52,976 bases of DNA from Nemertoderma westbladi. Its lineage: Eukaryota > Xenacoelomorpha > Nemertodermatida > Nemertodermatidae. Where the stretch lies: assembly GCA_032718475.1 (NCBI GenBank), contig JAUCBJ010001585.1, positions 1 through 52,976 on the forward strand, given 5' to 3'. The position numbers were made by a program, and so were the translations under genes. The notes beneath the pieces are model-generated. The model saw nothing but the letters and a program-made list of their open reading frames with translations, was not told the origin of the DNA and searched no databases. Within the stretch, counting starts at the first letter, position 1. Each line of letters begins with the position of its first letter. Below, in pieces: positions 23,601-34,167 of the stretch.

Positions 23601-26450
23601 ATGTCCATGGGAAACACTCCCAGAGGTGTTCCGGTTCAGATGGTCCCCCAGGGGCGGCCCCCACAGTCCTCGGATCTAGTGGGGGGTTACCACGCAGCAC
23701 TGTTAGTGACGCTACCACGGAGTGGGATGTCCTCGCGCTGCTGAAGGGCTGGAGAACCCGGCAACTACGGCACGTCCCAAAGGCGTCGCGGGCCAATTTA
23801 GCGGATCTACTGTCGGATCTGTTCTCTGCAATCACGGTTGACCCTACGAATGTTCACAACTGGACATGTCTTCTCTTGGTTGGGCACTGCTGCCTACCAG
23901 CGCCCAGCCGCGGTGGGAAGAAACATCATCGTTCCTTGGCCTCCAAGGTCAACCAGCTGATTTCGGATTTCCGGGTTTACATTCGCGTGGGGTTCAGTCC
24001 ACCGCGGCCGGAGCCGCAGGGTCGCAGAAGGCAGGCCCAGGTCGAGGCAACGCGCCTTGCGAATGCCGTTGCTGAGAAGATAGAGGATGGTGACGTCAAA
24101 GGGGGCCATCCGGTTGGCTTCCTGCAGGGACACCATAGCGCCAGACACCCCAGACACTTTTTCTATGTTGCGGGATAAACACCCGATCAGGCCCGTCGAC
24201 CGGAGAGACCCCCCACCGCCAGTAAACTCATCCGCGAAGCCATGCTCCCCCGCGGTGCTGCGGAAGTTGATTTCGTCCTTCCCTTGCGGTAGTGCAGGAG
24301 GACAAGATGGTGTGCGTCCCCAAATCTTTAAAGACGTTGTCAGCCCAACGAACGGCGGGGCTGCTGAGCGACTGCTTTCCACCCTCTCTCATTTCGTGGA
24401 CGTCACTATTGCGGGGGATGTGCCGGTTGCCATCCGTCCCCTCTTCTTCGGGGCGAACCTCTTCGCGTTCACAAAGACCGGAGGAGGCATCAGGCCTATC
24501 GCTGTTGGAGTTGCTCTACGGAGACTCTGTTCAAAGTTTGCCGGGCGCCTGGTGGGGGAGGATCGCACCCATTCTTATGGGTCGGTGCAAGTAGGTATTG
24601 GTTGTAAACTGGGAGCGGAAGCCGCAGAACATGCTGTGAGAGCGTTGACGGAGAGGGAGAACCCGGCTGGGACAGTGTTGCTGAAAATAGATTTCAGCAA
24701 CGCTTTTAATTCTATCCGCCGGGATACCATGTTGGAGACCGTCCACGACCAGCACCCCTCCGTGTATAACTACACTCTAGCGGCCTACGGGGAGGCATCC
24801 TTCCTCCTCCACGGATCCCAGACTCTCCTCTCGGATGAGGGAGTGCAGCAGGGGGACTCGGACGGACCGCCCTTCTTCGGTGATACCGTAAACCCCGTCG
24901 TCCAGGCTAGGCGGTCCAGCTTTAATGTCTGGTACCTTGATGACGGTAACTTGGCGGATGACTACCATGTGGTTCTGCAGGACCTGCGGGAAGTGATTGT
25001 TGAGGGGGGGAAGTGCGGGTTGAGGATAAACCCTGGGAAGAGTGAACTTTTCTTCCTAGGGCCGGAGACAGAGGAATCTCGCGCCCGTATCCAGTTCGAG
25101 TTCAACTCAGTCTGCCCTGGTATCAAGTACCCACCCCTTGAACAGCTGTCAATGCTGGGTGCCCCCATTGGTGATGCCGCTATAGCATCCTGCCTCGCAT
25201 CAAAGATAGGGGACCTCTCGACCCTAGCCTGCCGCATACCTCTACTAGATGCCCACCACGGCTTCTTCCTCCTAAAGAATTCATTTGCCATACCTCGGCT
25301 AACCTATTTCCTCCGGACAGCGCCGTGCTTCCTATTCCCTGAAGCACTTAAGAACTACGACGATATCCTCCGAAGTACCCTGCAGGAAGTCGCTAACACT
25401 AATATCAGCGACCCAGCCTGGGACCAGGCCTGCCTCCCCGCACAGGTGGGCGGTCTCGGACTGAGTTCGGCAGTGCAGCTCGCACTATCCGCCTTCCTGG
25501 CTTCCGCGGCTGCCTGTTCTTCTCTGTCCGACCGCCTGCTCCACTCAGTGGGGGTGGTGAGCCCAACCATCGAGTTGGCCCGGGAGTTCTGGATATCCTC
25601 CCTCCCTTCGGACGCTACTCTACCCTCTACGACTGCTCAGAGTGCGTGGGTGGCCCCAGTCCACTCGGCTAACCTCGCAGCGCTGCGTCTAGTTGCATCC
25701 CCAGTCGACCTTGCTAGGTTAAATTCCCTGGACCACCCAGTTGCCGGATGCTGGCTCAGTGCTCTACCCATCTCGTCGTTGGGACTCAAGCTGGATGACA
25801 GCCAGTTCCGCATCGCCGTTGCCATGCGGCTGGGAAGTAAGGTAGTCGAGCCGCATACCTGTCGCTGTGGTAGCCTGGTAGCTGCTGATGGTCTCCATGG
25901 TATCTGCTGCCAGAGGAGCGCTGGCCGGCATCCCCGCCACGCTATGTTGAACGATATAGTAAGGCGGGCGCTGGTCACCTGCGGGGTGTCCCCCATCCTT
26001 GAGCCCCCAGGTCTCTGTCGGAGCGATGGTAAGAGGGTTGACGGGGTTACAGTGATGCCTTGGAACCGCGGCCGCTCATTGGCCTGGGACGCAACCCTAA
26101 CGGATCCCCTCGCCCCGAGTCATCTCCAGCAGACCCTCATCGCTGGTGGCCGTGCTGCTGAGGAGGCTGAGCGGGTGAAGATTAGGAAGTATAGCGAGTT
26201 GGTAGAGCATGGTCGCTGCTACTTCAGTCCCGTGGCCTTTGAGACCTTTGGTCGACCCGGACCCGAGACTGCCAGCTTCCTCCAGGAAGTCAGGGCGCGT
26301 CTTCATGCTCGGACCCATGAGCAACGGTCGCACCAGTTTTTGCTGCAACGCTTGGCGGTGGCAATTCTCATGGGAAACGCGGCGTCGGTGGTGGGAACCA
26401 TGGACACACCCTTCCACTACATCGGACTGTTTGATGGGGTTGATGGGTGA
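20671..26450 (+). pseudogene. Retrotransposon polyprotein: CXC, RVSP repeats, zinc finger, RT, RLE
   Basis: Piece 1 (20671-23295) starts with a Cys-rich stretch whose CKCSKAKRSCSSCIPS resembles tesmin-type CXC domains. About 85 residues including an acidic patch follow, then about 150 pentapeptides. Piece 2 (frame +2, about 23280-24105) has a zinc finger CPVCGK...HGKHSQRC near 23550-23630. Piece 3 (frame +3, about 24100-26450) has RT motifs: KIDFSNAFNS (A), GVQQGDSDGPPF (B), YLDDG (C, about 24903-24917) and MLGAPIGD (E). Then come a CCHC-like knuckle CRCGS...HGICC (about 25860), RHAMLND, and the nuclease core RVDGV...WDATLTD near 26030-26095. Two shifts join the pieces: a 2-base loss in the last repeat near 23265, and one extra G in AAAGGGGG at 24098-24105. 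Either would stop translation unless the host or element recodes them. Confidence 0.88.
21040..23290 (+). repeat. 15-bp coding repeat array, about 150 units
   Basis: The unit is (A/T)(A/G)GTCGRGTGTCCCC, read as SRVSP or GRVSP, often alternating as a 30-bp dimer. Higher-order blocks recur, such as a PSGLYPCRVSPGRVSP segment appearing several times, so the array grew by unequal exchange of larger blocks. Because 15 is a multiple of three and the unit lacks stops in all frames, every frame stays open. The alternative-frame proteins (QVECP, SSVPR and, on the minus strand, GTLDL or GHSTW repeats) are by-products. Confidence 0.97.
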
Positions 26451-26505
26451 TGGTGACTGTAACACAAGCGCCTGGCACCGCACCGCGTCAGGAAAAACAA
26501 CTTAT

Positions 26506-28463
26506 TAATACTCGCAATTGAATAATCTAAATTTAAATTTTCCACTCTATAATCCAATTGATTTTTCTTATGTTTCTCTGTCAATATGCAAATATTCAAA
26601 TTGATTGTGTTTTATACATATACATATATCTATACATTATTTATTGTGCAATGTTCTAAATTTTACTCTTTAATGTAATATTAAATAAATTTGTATTAAC
26701 TAATATTAAATAGCGAAAAAAAATGTAAAATATTATTTATCTATAATAGTAAATAATATAATAATAATATAATATAATATCTTAATAACTATTTATTCAC
26801 AAAGAGTGACCAATACATTCTATTTGTAAAGTAATATATTTTATCTAATAAACTTTAACATTAGAGCTCTGTAAAATCAATATAGGGAAGAATAGAAAAT
26901 ATATATACTTTATATGTCTAGACTCTTTCATTACACTGAAAGTCAACTTGTTTTCCGTTACAATAGACACTGGTGCTTTACTTTACACATAAGGTACATT
27001 TCCTATTTATTTATTACTCACTTCTAGGTACGCTTTATCGAAGAATAATGAGGTAAACTCATTACAGCAGAAATAATGAGGACGGATACGTCGTGACTCA
27101 TTATCGAATACTTCCTCAAGCACGACATCGGCCTTAAGAACCCAAACGGGGTCATTCGAAAACAGGGACACGGCCTACCGTAGTAGGTGCCCCTGCACAC
27201 TGCCCCTCTGCATCCTTGGACGATGTTGATCTGTAAATATAAAATATATTGTGTGAAAATATATTATAATATCTTCATATATAAAATACCTTTTAGGGTT
27301 AGCCACAAAATGACCACTATAATAATAAATATATCAGATTGATAAAATGAAAAACTATAGATTGCGTTCAATGTAGATTGCAGATATTGTAGATGGAAGA
27401 CTCGATACTGGGGGTATTGTCGGCGGGTCGTTCATCGGCTCCAACTTCGCGTCCGTGGTAATCACCGGTAGATTAACAATCGTGTTTGTTTGGGGTATCA
27501 CCGGTGGATTAACAACCGTGTTTCCAGTGGTTGTTGGTTCTACTATCCGTATGAACGATCCGACGCCAACTCCAGCAGAGTGAAAATATAACGCCGTAGT
27601 ATGGGGATGCTCAGCTAACATCAAAATAAAAGTAATTAAATCTCTGAATAAATTTCCAAATATATTAATGTTAGTGCAGTAGTGTAAAAATAATTATAAT
27701 TATTAGGGTACAAATGTTATTTATTGTTAATATATTTCAGTATTTATAAAATATTTTAATCTTTATAAAATATATGTTCAGCTACAGTAAAACGTGATAT
27801 ATTTTACTTTATGGTCGTTTTGGTCAAGCTAAATTGTAATTTAACAGTCTAAATGATGCTATGGTATTTTTATAATTCCTGAAAATCGAATCCTGTGTTT
27901 CACATCTGTTAAATGTATATTAAGTGGGTAACATATTATTTCAAAAAAGGTATTAATTTCAATTTCAATATTCAATTTAATTATTAAATATTTTATTAAC
28001 TTACAGGGCGATCAACAGCATGTGATATGAAGTGCGCTGTTTTTTGGGAGTTGGTGCTCCAGCTGCCTCTTTCTTCCTTGCTGGCCCATAGCTAACAGAA
28101 AGAATAACTGCCTACATTGCAGTGTTGTCAGCGATCTGCGAACCGCATACATATGGTAGTGCTACCTCCATCTACAATATTTTAATAAGGTTATTTATTA
28201 CTTGTAATATTATATATCATAGTATTTATTTATAAGTTTATTAGGCCTACTGAAAAAGTAAAGTCGTTATTATTACAGAGGTAATGTAATGATGGCAGAC
28301 ATGTTGTAGTATTACTCTGATAGTTTGAAACTGAATTCGAGAACATCCTCAAACTTAAAAATCTGAAATTATTTATATGACACGTATTCTATTAACAAAT
28401 CTTTAATAACAGACAATTTATCTATTAATAAATAACAGACATCTATTAATCAATTAATAAAAT
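26506..28463. other. AT-rich DNA without a supported gene
   Basis: Mostly AT-rich with short (AAT)n-like runs near 26755-26780. Two patches have higher GC: 27040-27235, and 27355-27624. On the minus strand both are preceded by acceptor-like sequence (ATTTACAG before the first, GATGTTAG before the second). The second contains a twofold imperfect repeat that reads VVNPPVIP and IVNLPVI. I could not join them into one frame, so no gene is called. Confidence 0.5.
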
Positions 28464-28668
28464 TAACCAACAGTCCCCTTCCGGCAGAACCGACCAACAG
28501 AGCGCCTTCCGGTAGAACAGACCGCACTGCATTCCGGCAGAACCGACCAAATGACTGCCTTCCGGCAGAACCGACCAACTGACTGCATCCCAGCAGACAG
28601 ACAGAACCGACCAACAGACCACCTTCCCGCAGAACCGACCAACAGACAGACCGCCTGCCAGCAGACCC
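28464..28668. repeat. Minisatellite with the CTTCCGGCAGAACCGACCAA motif
   Basis: About seven irregular units of 24-35 bp, each carrying some form of TTCCGGCAGAACCGACCAAC. Units differ in spacing and sequence, so the array is older than the one at 1-277. The minus-strand ORF across it (LPEG, WSVLPE) is a product of the repeat. Confidence 0.85.
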
Positions 28669-28718
28669 AACAATCCGCTACAAATAGGTAAGTTTTTCCA
28701 ATGCAAGTAGTTTTCAGG

Positions 28719-29165
28719 TTACAACTCAGGGGAAGTTCTTATTGGCAGCATTGATTTCATCCAATCCCGAAAGGAACGCTTTTTAATTTCCTTCATATTT
28801 CCCAGCAATGTAGTCAGGTAGTGTTCAATATATAGCTCTTTAACGAATGCATGGTTATGCTTATGAGTAGGCCTACCAAAGAAGTATAGGCCTACCCAGT
28901 AAGTAGTAACTGATGCAACTCCAACTTTTGTCTTCTGAGATGCCAAACCATTCATCAGCCTTTAGGTTTGGAATGGATTTGGCCGGGCCACCACTTGTCC
29001 TTTCCTCTTAGTTTCGTCCAGACTAATTCATCACACGAGAAAGCTCTTGTAAAGTAGACTTAGCATCCGAATCTGAGTATAATAATGATGACTCACATTC
29101 TGACTCATCTGTACCCGAATCTGAGGCTGAACTTTCATGTTCATCATTACTGCATTATCAACCTC
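28719..29165 (-). pseudogene. Decayed PWWP-domain fragment with an acidic leader
   Basis: On the minus strand an acidic stretch (SDSGTDESECESS, about 29125-29090) is followed, after one frameshift, by DELVWTKLRGKDKWWPGQI (about 29025-28970). This is the first half of a PWWP domain, a methyl-lysine and DNA-binding module of chromatin proteins. A stop follows. In another frame the second half continues as YWV..YFFG...HNHAFVKELYIEHYL (about 28905-28800). Two TAGGCCTA octamers (28868 and 28887) sit exactly in this second half, where they add GL and RP. Stops and shifts make it a pseudogene. The parent gene is unknown; it could also be a domain captured by a transposon. Confidence 0.7.
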
Positions 29166-29297
29166 GTTTATCATATTAATATTAATAATGTAATATTAAA
29201 AATGATAAAAAAAACGGTCACATTACCGATAATGGTACCTGATACCGGTAGGCCTACTACCTGACTACTGTACTAAATTATGTGGAAATTTATGGCA

Positions 29298-29527
29298 CTC
29301 ATCGGATACAGGGGACCCTCCTCGCCTCCTGAATGTTGATTTCAGAATCACAACAAATCACAAAAAATTGAAAAGTAAAGGAGCAGGTTACAGTGGTAGG
29401 CCTAGCCAGAAGGAACCAAAACAATAATCAGATAAACGATTTGAATATACAAAAGAGTAGAAAATTGCAAAAAAAATGCAGAAAGCCGCCTACATTCAGG
29501 AGGGTCCCCTGTGCTGTATCCGACACC
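29298..29527. mobile_element. Short inverted-repeat element containing the interspersed core
   Basis: The left end TCGGATACAGGGGACCCTCCT and the inverted right end AGGAGGGTCCCCTGTGCTGTATCCGA match with small indels; CTGAATG and CATTCAG extend the arms. The element is about 230 bp with no coding capacity. Copy 3 of the interspersed core lies inside it. Confidence 0.65.
29376..29440 (+). repeat. Interspersed repeat core, copy 3, with TAGGCCTA in its middle
   Basis: GGAGCAGGTTACAGTGG, then TAGGCCTA, then ACCAAAACAATAATC. Compared with copy 2, the octamer sits where the GCGGGCTTTTCT spacer would be. Confidence 0.7.
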
Positions 29528-30007
29528 CACGAGTACCCAAACCCCAACTGCCCAATTTATGGCTGAGCTCCAGCTCCAGCCAGCCAGAAAGTGACCAGAC
29601 CCCATGGTCTGGCAGTCTGGTGGTAGGCTTAGGCTAAATAAAAACTAATTTTTTGCTGAAAAACATGACTGTCTGACAGTACATCATCAGCCAGTAGGCC
29701 TATCGTCCGACCACACCACACCTACCACAGGTGTGGACCTAGCACAGCCACAGCAGCACAGGCTGACAGCGACAGAGACAGGACTGAGGTACTGTACCGG
29801 TACTGATTCTGTGCTCTGACAGAGGTCAGGAGCACAGGGGGTTATCATGGCATTCACAGGTTCTCCAGTCACTGACAAACTGCTGCATTGGCTGACTTGT
29901 GACTTGTACTTTGGTACCGGTACCGGCTTGTATTCCAGTACCAGCAATAACAACATGCCTGTAGTCTGGTAGTGCAGTTGCAGTTGGCAGTTGGTAATGT
30001 AACATAT
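29528..30007. other. Gene-free stretch with GGTACCGGTACC-type palindromes
   Basis: No credible ORF. GTACCGGTAC occurs at about 29795-29805 and 29915-29927, and short GT/CA-rich runs fill the rest. Confidence 0.5.
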
Positions 30008-30304
30008 CTATGAATCAGCCAGACGCCTGTCTTTCTTTTTTGCTAACTCTTCAATTATCCTTCTAAGTGCCAAAATGGGCTCCATGGTCCCACGACCTTT
30101 ACGGAACCCATTCTGATTTCCACGGAGCAGTCTCTCAATGGGATCCCTGATGCGATTTAATAGAATCCTATTGTATAGCTTTGCAGCAATCGAGATCAAT
30201 GAGATTCCCCGAAAAGAACCATAGAGTGTTAGGTTGCCCTTCTTGGGAACTGGCACCAACTTATTTGTTTTCATTTCTTGTGGGACTGTTGTTGTTCGGT
30301 ACAT
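30008..30304 (-). pseudogene. LINE reverse transcriptase fragment, family X copy 1
   Basis: 98 codons spell the finger region of a non-LTR reverse transcriptase: KLVPVPKKGNLTL, FRGISLISIAAKLYN and NQNGFRKGRGT. It is nearly identical to the copy at 45.1-45.9 kb, including flanking bases. It is truncated on both sides and lacks the catalytic aspartates. Family X is my label for the LINE that also gives the pieces at 45054, 48711 and 51835. Confidence 0.88.
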
Positions 30305-30918
30305 GTCTACTATGATGGGATAAAATCTACATATATTTACGAAAACGTCTGATTTTTTGTTTGTACGTAGGTATCACTTGTCTGGATCCGACCGGAAAAA
30401 AAATTTTCGAAAAAATGTACTGGGGTGGTTATATTGCAGCACCAAAATTACAAGTAGTGCACAATTTTCACCAAATTTGAAAGTTACAATTTCGGCTAAT
30501 TATTTTTCAATACAGGTTTTCTGGGGTGCAAAATACATTGGAAATTATTAAAAATGATATTATTACTATAAATGGCTGTTTAGTCCTCTCTGCGTAGGAA
30601 AAAAATGAAAAAAACAAGTAACCAGCGCTTTTCAGTTACAACACAAAATTTTTAATTCACTTATACGATACTATAAATTCACATTTTCAGGTTTTCGAGG
30701 GCGCTGATTCTAATGGAATACATTTCTAATATGCCAGATCATTGCGTCACCTTCAAGGCAGAACCCCCTAAGTCGATTTTTGTAGTTCTGAGATAATCGA
30801 TAAAAACTGTTTATTTTTTAGAGAGATGCCTCAGTTTACTTGTTATTGTGTTTTTTGATAACTAAATATATATAGAATTCATATAACTAAACTTTCAATT
30901 TGATTTAGAATTACCTTT
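30305..30918. other. Gene-free stretch
   Basis: AT-rich with A and T runs. I see nothing beyond low-complexity sequence. Confidence 0.5.
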
Positions 30919-31110
30919 GAAATATATTGCGGTTTTTTTGTAAAAATTCTGACTTATGGTGTTTTGCCAAAACAAGGGGGAACACCATTTTCTGGTATTA
31001 TCCCGTAACTATACGATAGTTGCGGGGTATTGCCTAGAAAACAAGGTATCCCCAATTTGGCAAAACACCATAAGTACGAATTTTTACAAAAAACACGCAA
31101 AATATATCAA
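30919..31110. repeat. Near-perfect 192-bp palindrome
   Basis: The arms 30919-31014 and 31016-31110 are inverted copies along almost their whole length, with only a few bases of loop. The outer 54 bp match best (left TTATGGTGTTTTGCCAAA, right TTTGGCAAAACACCATAA). The inner part (CCGTAACTAT/ATAGTTGCGG) is weaker. It is probably a short MITE; if transcribed it would fold into one long hairpin. Confidence 0.85.
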
Positions 31111-31770
31111 ATAATAGCCAAGGCGTATCGTATCGTACGTCCTTAATAATTTAGTGCGTAGTGCGCACGTAATACATGTGCGCATTTGTTATTAGCTAAT
31201 AAGTGCTATCTAACATGTGAACTAGCACATGATCAGGTGTTAGTATTACCTGTAAACGCAATAATAACAAATAATCACATACAATATAGCTAACATACAC
31301 ACGCACATGTTGGAAATTGTTGAATTCAAAATTCTAAAGGGCCCCATAAGTTTTTGATATTTTGGTATTAATTGCTTCTAAAATAAGTACGGAACTGTAG
31401 TTAGAATCATGTATCAATACAAATTGAACAAAATGTAGCCAAATGCAGAACTATAAGAACAAAATTTAGATTCAAGAAAGCGGAACTCTAAGTACAAAAT
31501 ATAGCCATGGGTGGTACTCTACAGTAAGAACAAAGTCTAGCTACAGGGTTACAGCTACGTTAAAGTAAAGTTCACTTACATTACGTCATGACGAATAATT
31601 AAAGACCTGTTTTTCTACAGTACGTGGCAACATTTTGAGCAACTCTATCAGCAACTTAGTAAGCATTTCAGGTTGCCAATCAAGTTGCTCTATGTAAACG
31701 CGAACTTTGTTGCTGTTAAAGATGCCTCATACAACGGAGACTAAAAGTTAATGTTGCTCAAATTAAGTTG
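31111..31770. other. Gene-free flank of the 2.3-kb inverted-repeat element
   Basis: No gene. A loosely repeated GAAC-AAA-TCTAG phrase occurs near 31430-31560. The last 150 bases resemble, in inverted form, the sequence just outside the right end at 34100-34160 (GGTTGCC and AAGTTGCT blocks), so the element's true ends may lie further out. Confidence 0.45.
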
Positions 31771-31825
31771 CTACAGTCCAGCTCACCAACAGAGTGCCAT
31801 CGGATCCGATCTGAACCTATCGGAT

Positions 31826-31945
31826 CCAACAGCTTCAAACACTTTCAGACAAACTCCAACAGTCCAACAACTTCAAACAGATTCAGACAGTTTCAAACAG
31901 ATTCAGACAGTTTCAAACAGAATCAGACAACTTCCAACAACCTGT
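31826..31945 (+). repeat. TTCAGACAACTTCAAACAG-type array, left
   Basis: About six 19-20-bp units built on TTCARACARNTTCAGACA, directly inside the left terminal inverted repeat. Confidence 0.8.
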
Positions 31946-32893
31946 CAATCACTCCACCCACACTCAACCGCAACCCCAACTCAACTCCCATCTTCTTGCG
32001 CGCAGATAGAATGAAAGCGTTTGAAACTACTAAAGGAACTCCATTCATAAAGCCACAATAACGACAGAGTGGACTGGCCACTGGCGGCGCCCTTGAACAT
32101 TCACACTGTAACTTAAGCTGACCTGAAGGAACAGCCCATTAGTGAGGTCGGTATTTCTCTTTATTCCTGCCGCTATCTTTGAATAACACAATAGCAGAAA
32201 GCTAACCAGTGGTCTACCCCCAATACAAGAAAGACTAGTTGGCTACCATTGAAATGAATGGGGAATGGAATTCTGTGTTCACATACTAATGTTGCTTTGG
32301 GTTGGTCTAGAGCCATACAATAGAGCTTTACGGAAATACACTTCCAAAGAGCCAAGCAGTCAGTGGCGGTATAGGTCCAAAATGCCCATGTAGAATTTCT
32401 TCGAATAAGGCTCAATTTCTTTAAGTTACATTAATTAAATTACTGATAAATATTTTGCTTTTCGCAGGAGGGACAGTATCCCCTTCTACAGTTAATATAG
32501 TGTACGTACATGTGTTAGTTATATCGTTGCGTTTATTTATATTTATACAGGTTTGGATATGATCTCTACTAGTTTGATTTTTGTTTTGTCAATTAATTAA
32601 TTGTGCGGTTAATTTGTCAATCACAGCCTTAATTGGCTACATTGCTTATTGTATGAATGAATATAATTAGTTATTAATAGATTCTCCATAGTTGTCGCAA
32701 TTTCGTTTCTCCCAAGTTCAGAGATGGCGGATATACTATACATTACATCATAATATGGCATGGCAGTCACGTGAAAACAAGGGCCTTCACATTCCCAATT
32801 CTCTATCTAATCTATTATGGTTGTGCGTAATGCTCAATACTACTTTATGATATTAATTCATTCACGTTTAACATTAACAGCCACGTTTCATCA

Positions 32894-32915
32894 CCCCCCC
32901 CCCCCCCCCCCCCCC
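32894..32915. repeat. C22 homopolymer
   Basis: Exactly 22 C after TCA, followed by TCCCC. It matches in length the runs at 587 and 11346. Confidence 0.95.
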
Positions 32916-33781
32916 TCCCCTTCCAATGTGACAAACTATCACGATATGTTGGCGTTGGGCCCCGTCCCTACGTCCACCCTCCCTTGTGAAGGGCTAGGGG
33001 GGACTTTCGACCCATCATTACTAAAGGGTAGTGATAATATTCAAAATAAGTTTTCCCATGTATACGTAATTTTATTCTTAAATAGGTACTTGTTTGTTCC
33101 TAAATTCTGCCTAAATGCTGCCTTACTCAATGTTACAGTAAATAATTTATTGTTCTCGAATATTTATTTCGTAACTAGGGAACCGCTTAACTACAAACCA
33201 ATATTGGATATGGAGTTCCGTTTCGAAATTCGCCTTGCAGAGACTAAAGTTGCAATAACTTTTGAGTGTGTGAATGTAATTTACTCAAATAGGGTACGTG
33301 CGCGAAAAAATAGTTGGGCTAGAAGTATTACGTGCAAACCTTTTCATTTCGATGCTCTTTCAACACAACTAATAAAATTTACCAAAAATATTTTTTTCAC
33401 TCATTGTAAAATTATAGTTACTGTTTGCTTAATCTGTTTGTGTTTATATCTGTTTATGTGCAGTATTTAGTGCCCTACGTCAAAGAAACTAATATATTTA
33501 TAGCATTATTTACATTTCTAATTAAATTAAGGAATTAAAAACGTGTTGGTGTTATTATATTCATTTATCGGAATTTATATTATAGGAATTTATTATTCGT
33601 TTATGCATTTTAGTTAATTAATTGATATAATTAACGACATAATGTAAATAAAAATTGTTAAATGAAACAAATCTTTGTTTCGGTTTATAATTGACAATAG
33701 CACACCCTCACAATCACTTCAAATTGAGAGTTAAAGTGATTGACATTTTGTTAATGAACTACGCTTTTGTAAGGCATTGGC

Positions 33782-33975
33782 AAATTCCAACAAATTCCGA
33801 TGGCGTCAAACATCTTCAGACAACTTCAAACAGTTTCAGACAATTTCAAACAGCTTCAGACAACTTCAAACAACATCAGATAGCTTCCAACAACATCCAA
33901 CAGAAATTTCAAACACTTTCAGACGGATTTCAGACAGATTCAGATGGGCTCCAACAGACTAAACTTGTTGAAAAT
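33782..33975 (+). repeat. TTCAGACAACTTCAAACAG-type array, right
   Basis: About ten units of the same motif as 31826-31945 and in the same orientation, directly inside the right terminal inverted repeat. These units are more varied (CAACATCCAACAG, CAGATTCAGATGG). Confidence 0.8.
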
Positions 33976-34167
33976 ATTTTCTCCAACAGAATCAAACAGT
34001 ACTAAATCTCCGTAGGTTAGCATTGTGCTTGTTTGAAGCTGTCGGAGTGTGTTGGATCCGATCGGATCAGATGGCACTCTGTTGGTGAGCGGGACTGTAG
34101 TTGCTGACCAAATTGTCCAAAACGTCCGGCAACCTAGAGTAACTTATAGCAACTTGGACAAAAACAA

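Larger units (their letters stand above)
20520..26505 (+). mobile_element. Nearly complete RLE-type non-LTR retrotransposon with a giant RVSP repeat domain
   Basis: This GC-rich block stands out sharply from AT-rich flanks, which is how its ends were set (within about 20 bases each side). It carries one long reading frame in three pieces: CXC-like region, pentapeptide array, zinc finger, reverse transcriptase and restriction-like endonuclease (RLE). One ORF with a C-terminal RLE is the plan of the R2/NeSL/CRE-side non-LTR elements. I could not find a poly(A) tail or a clear target duplication. It inserted next to the AT satellite. Only two small frameshifts break it, so it is young. Confidence 0.88.
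31771..34100. mobile_element. 2.3-kb inverted-repeat element with internal TTCAGACAACTTCAAACAG arrays
   Basis: The left end (31771-31841) and the right end (34030-34100) are inverted copies: CTCACCAACAGAGTGCCAT, then GGATCCGATC, GGATCCAACA and CAGCTTCAAAC. Immediately inside each end is a tandem array of the same motif in the same, not inverted, orientation. The centre is AT-rich with a C22 run (32894-32915). No transposase is recognisable; the 217-codon ORF at 32817-33470 crosses the C run and looks like chance. It is probably a non-autonomous DNA transposon. Confidence 0.7.

Noticed and set aside
24098-24105. Programmed frameshift site in AAAGGGGG
   Set aside because: It is a possible slippery run, but one extra G explains it as well and there is no supporting downstream structure I can identify. 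Kept only as an alternative.
27040-28110. A multi-exon minus-strand gene (patches at 28080-27995, 27620-27355 and 27225-27030)
   Set aside because: Each patch has acceptor-like or donor-like ends, but no combination of phases gives one frame without stops, and no domain is recognisable.
28446-28706. An 86-codon minus-strand ORF
   Set aside because: It is the translation of the CTTCCGGCAGAACCGACC minisatellite.
32817-33470. A 217-codon ORF with a proline run
   Set aside because: The proline run comes from the C22 tract, the rest has no domain, and it sits in the AT-rich middle of an inverted-repeat element.
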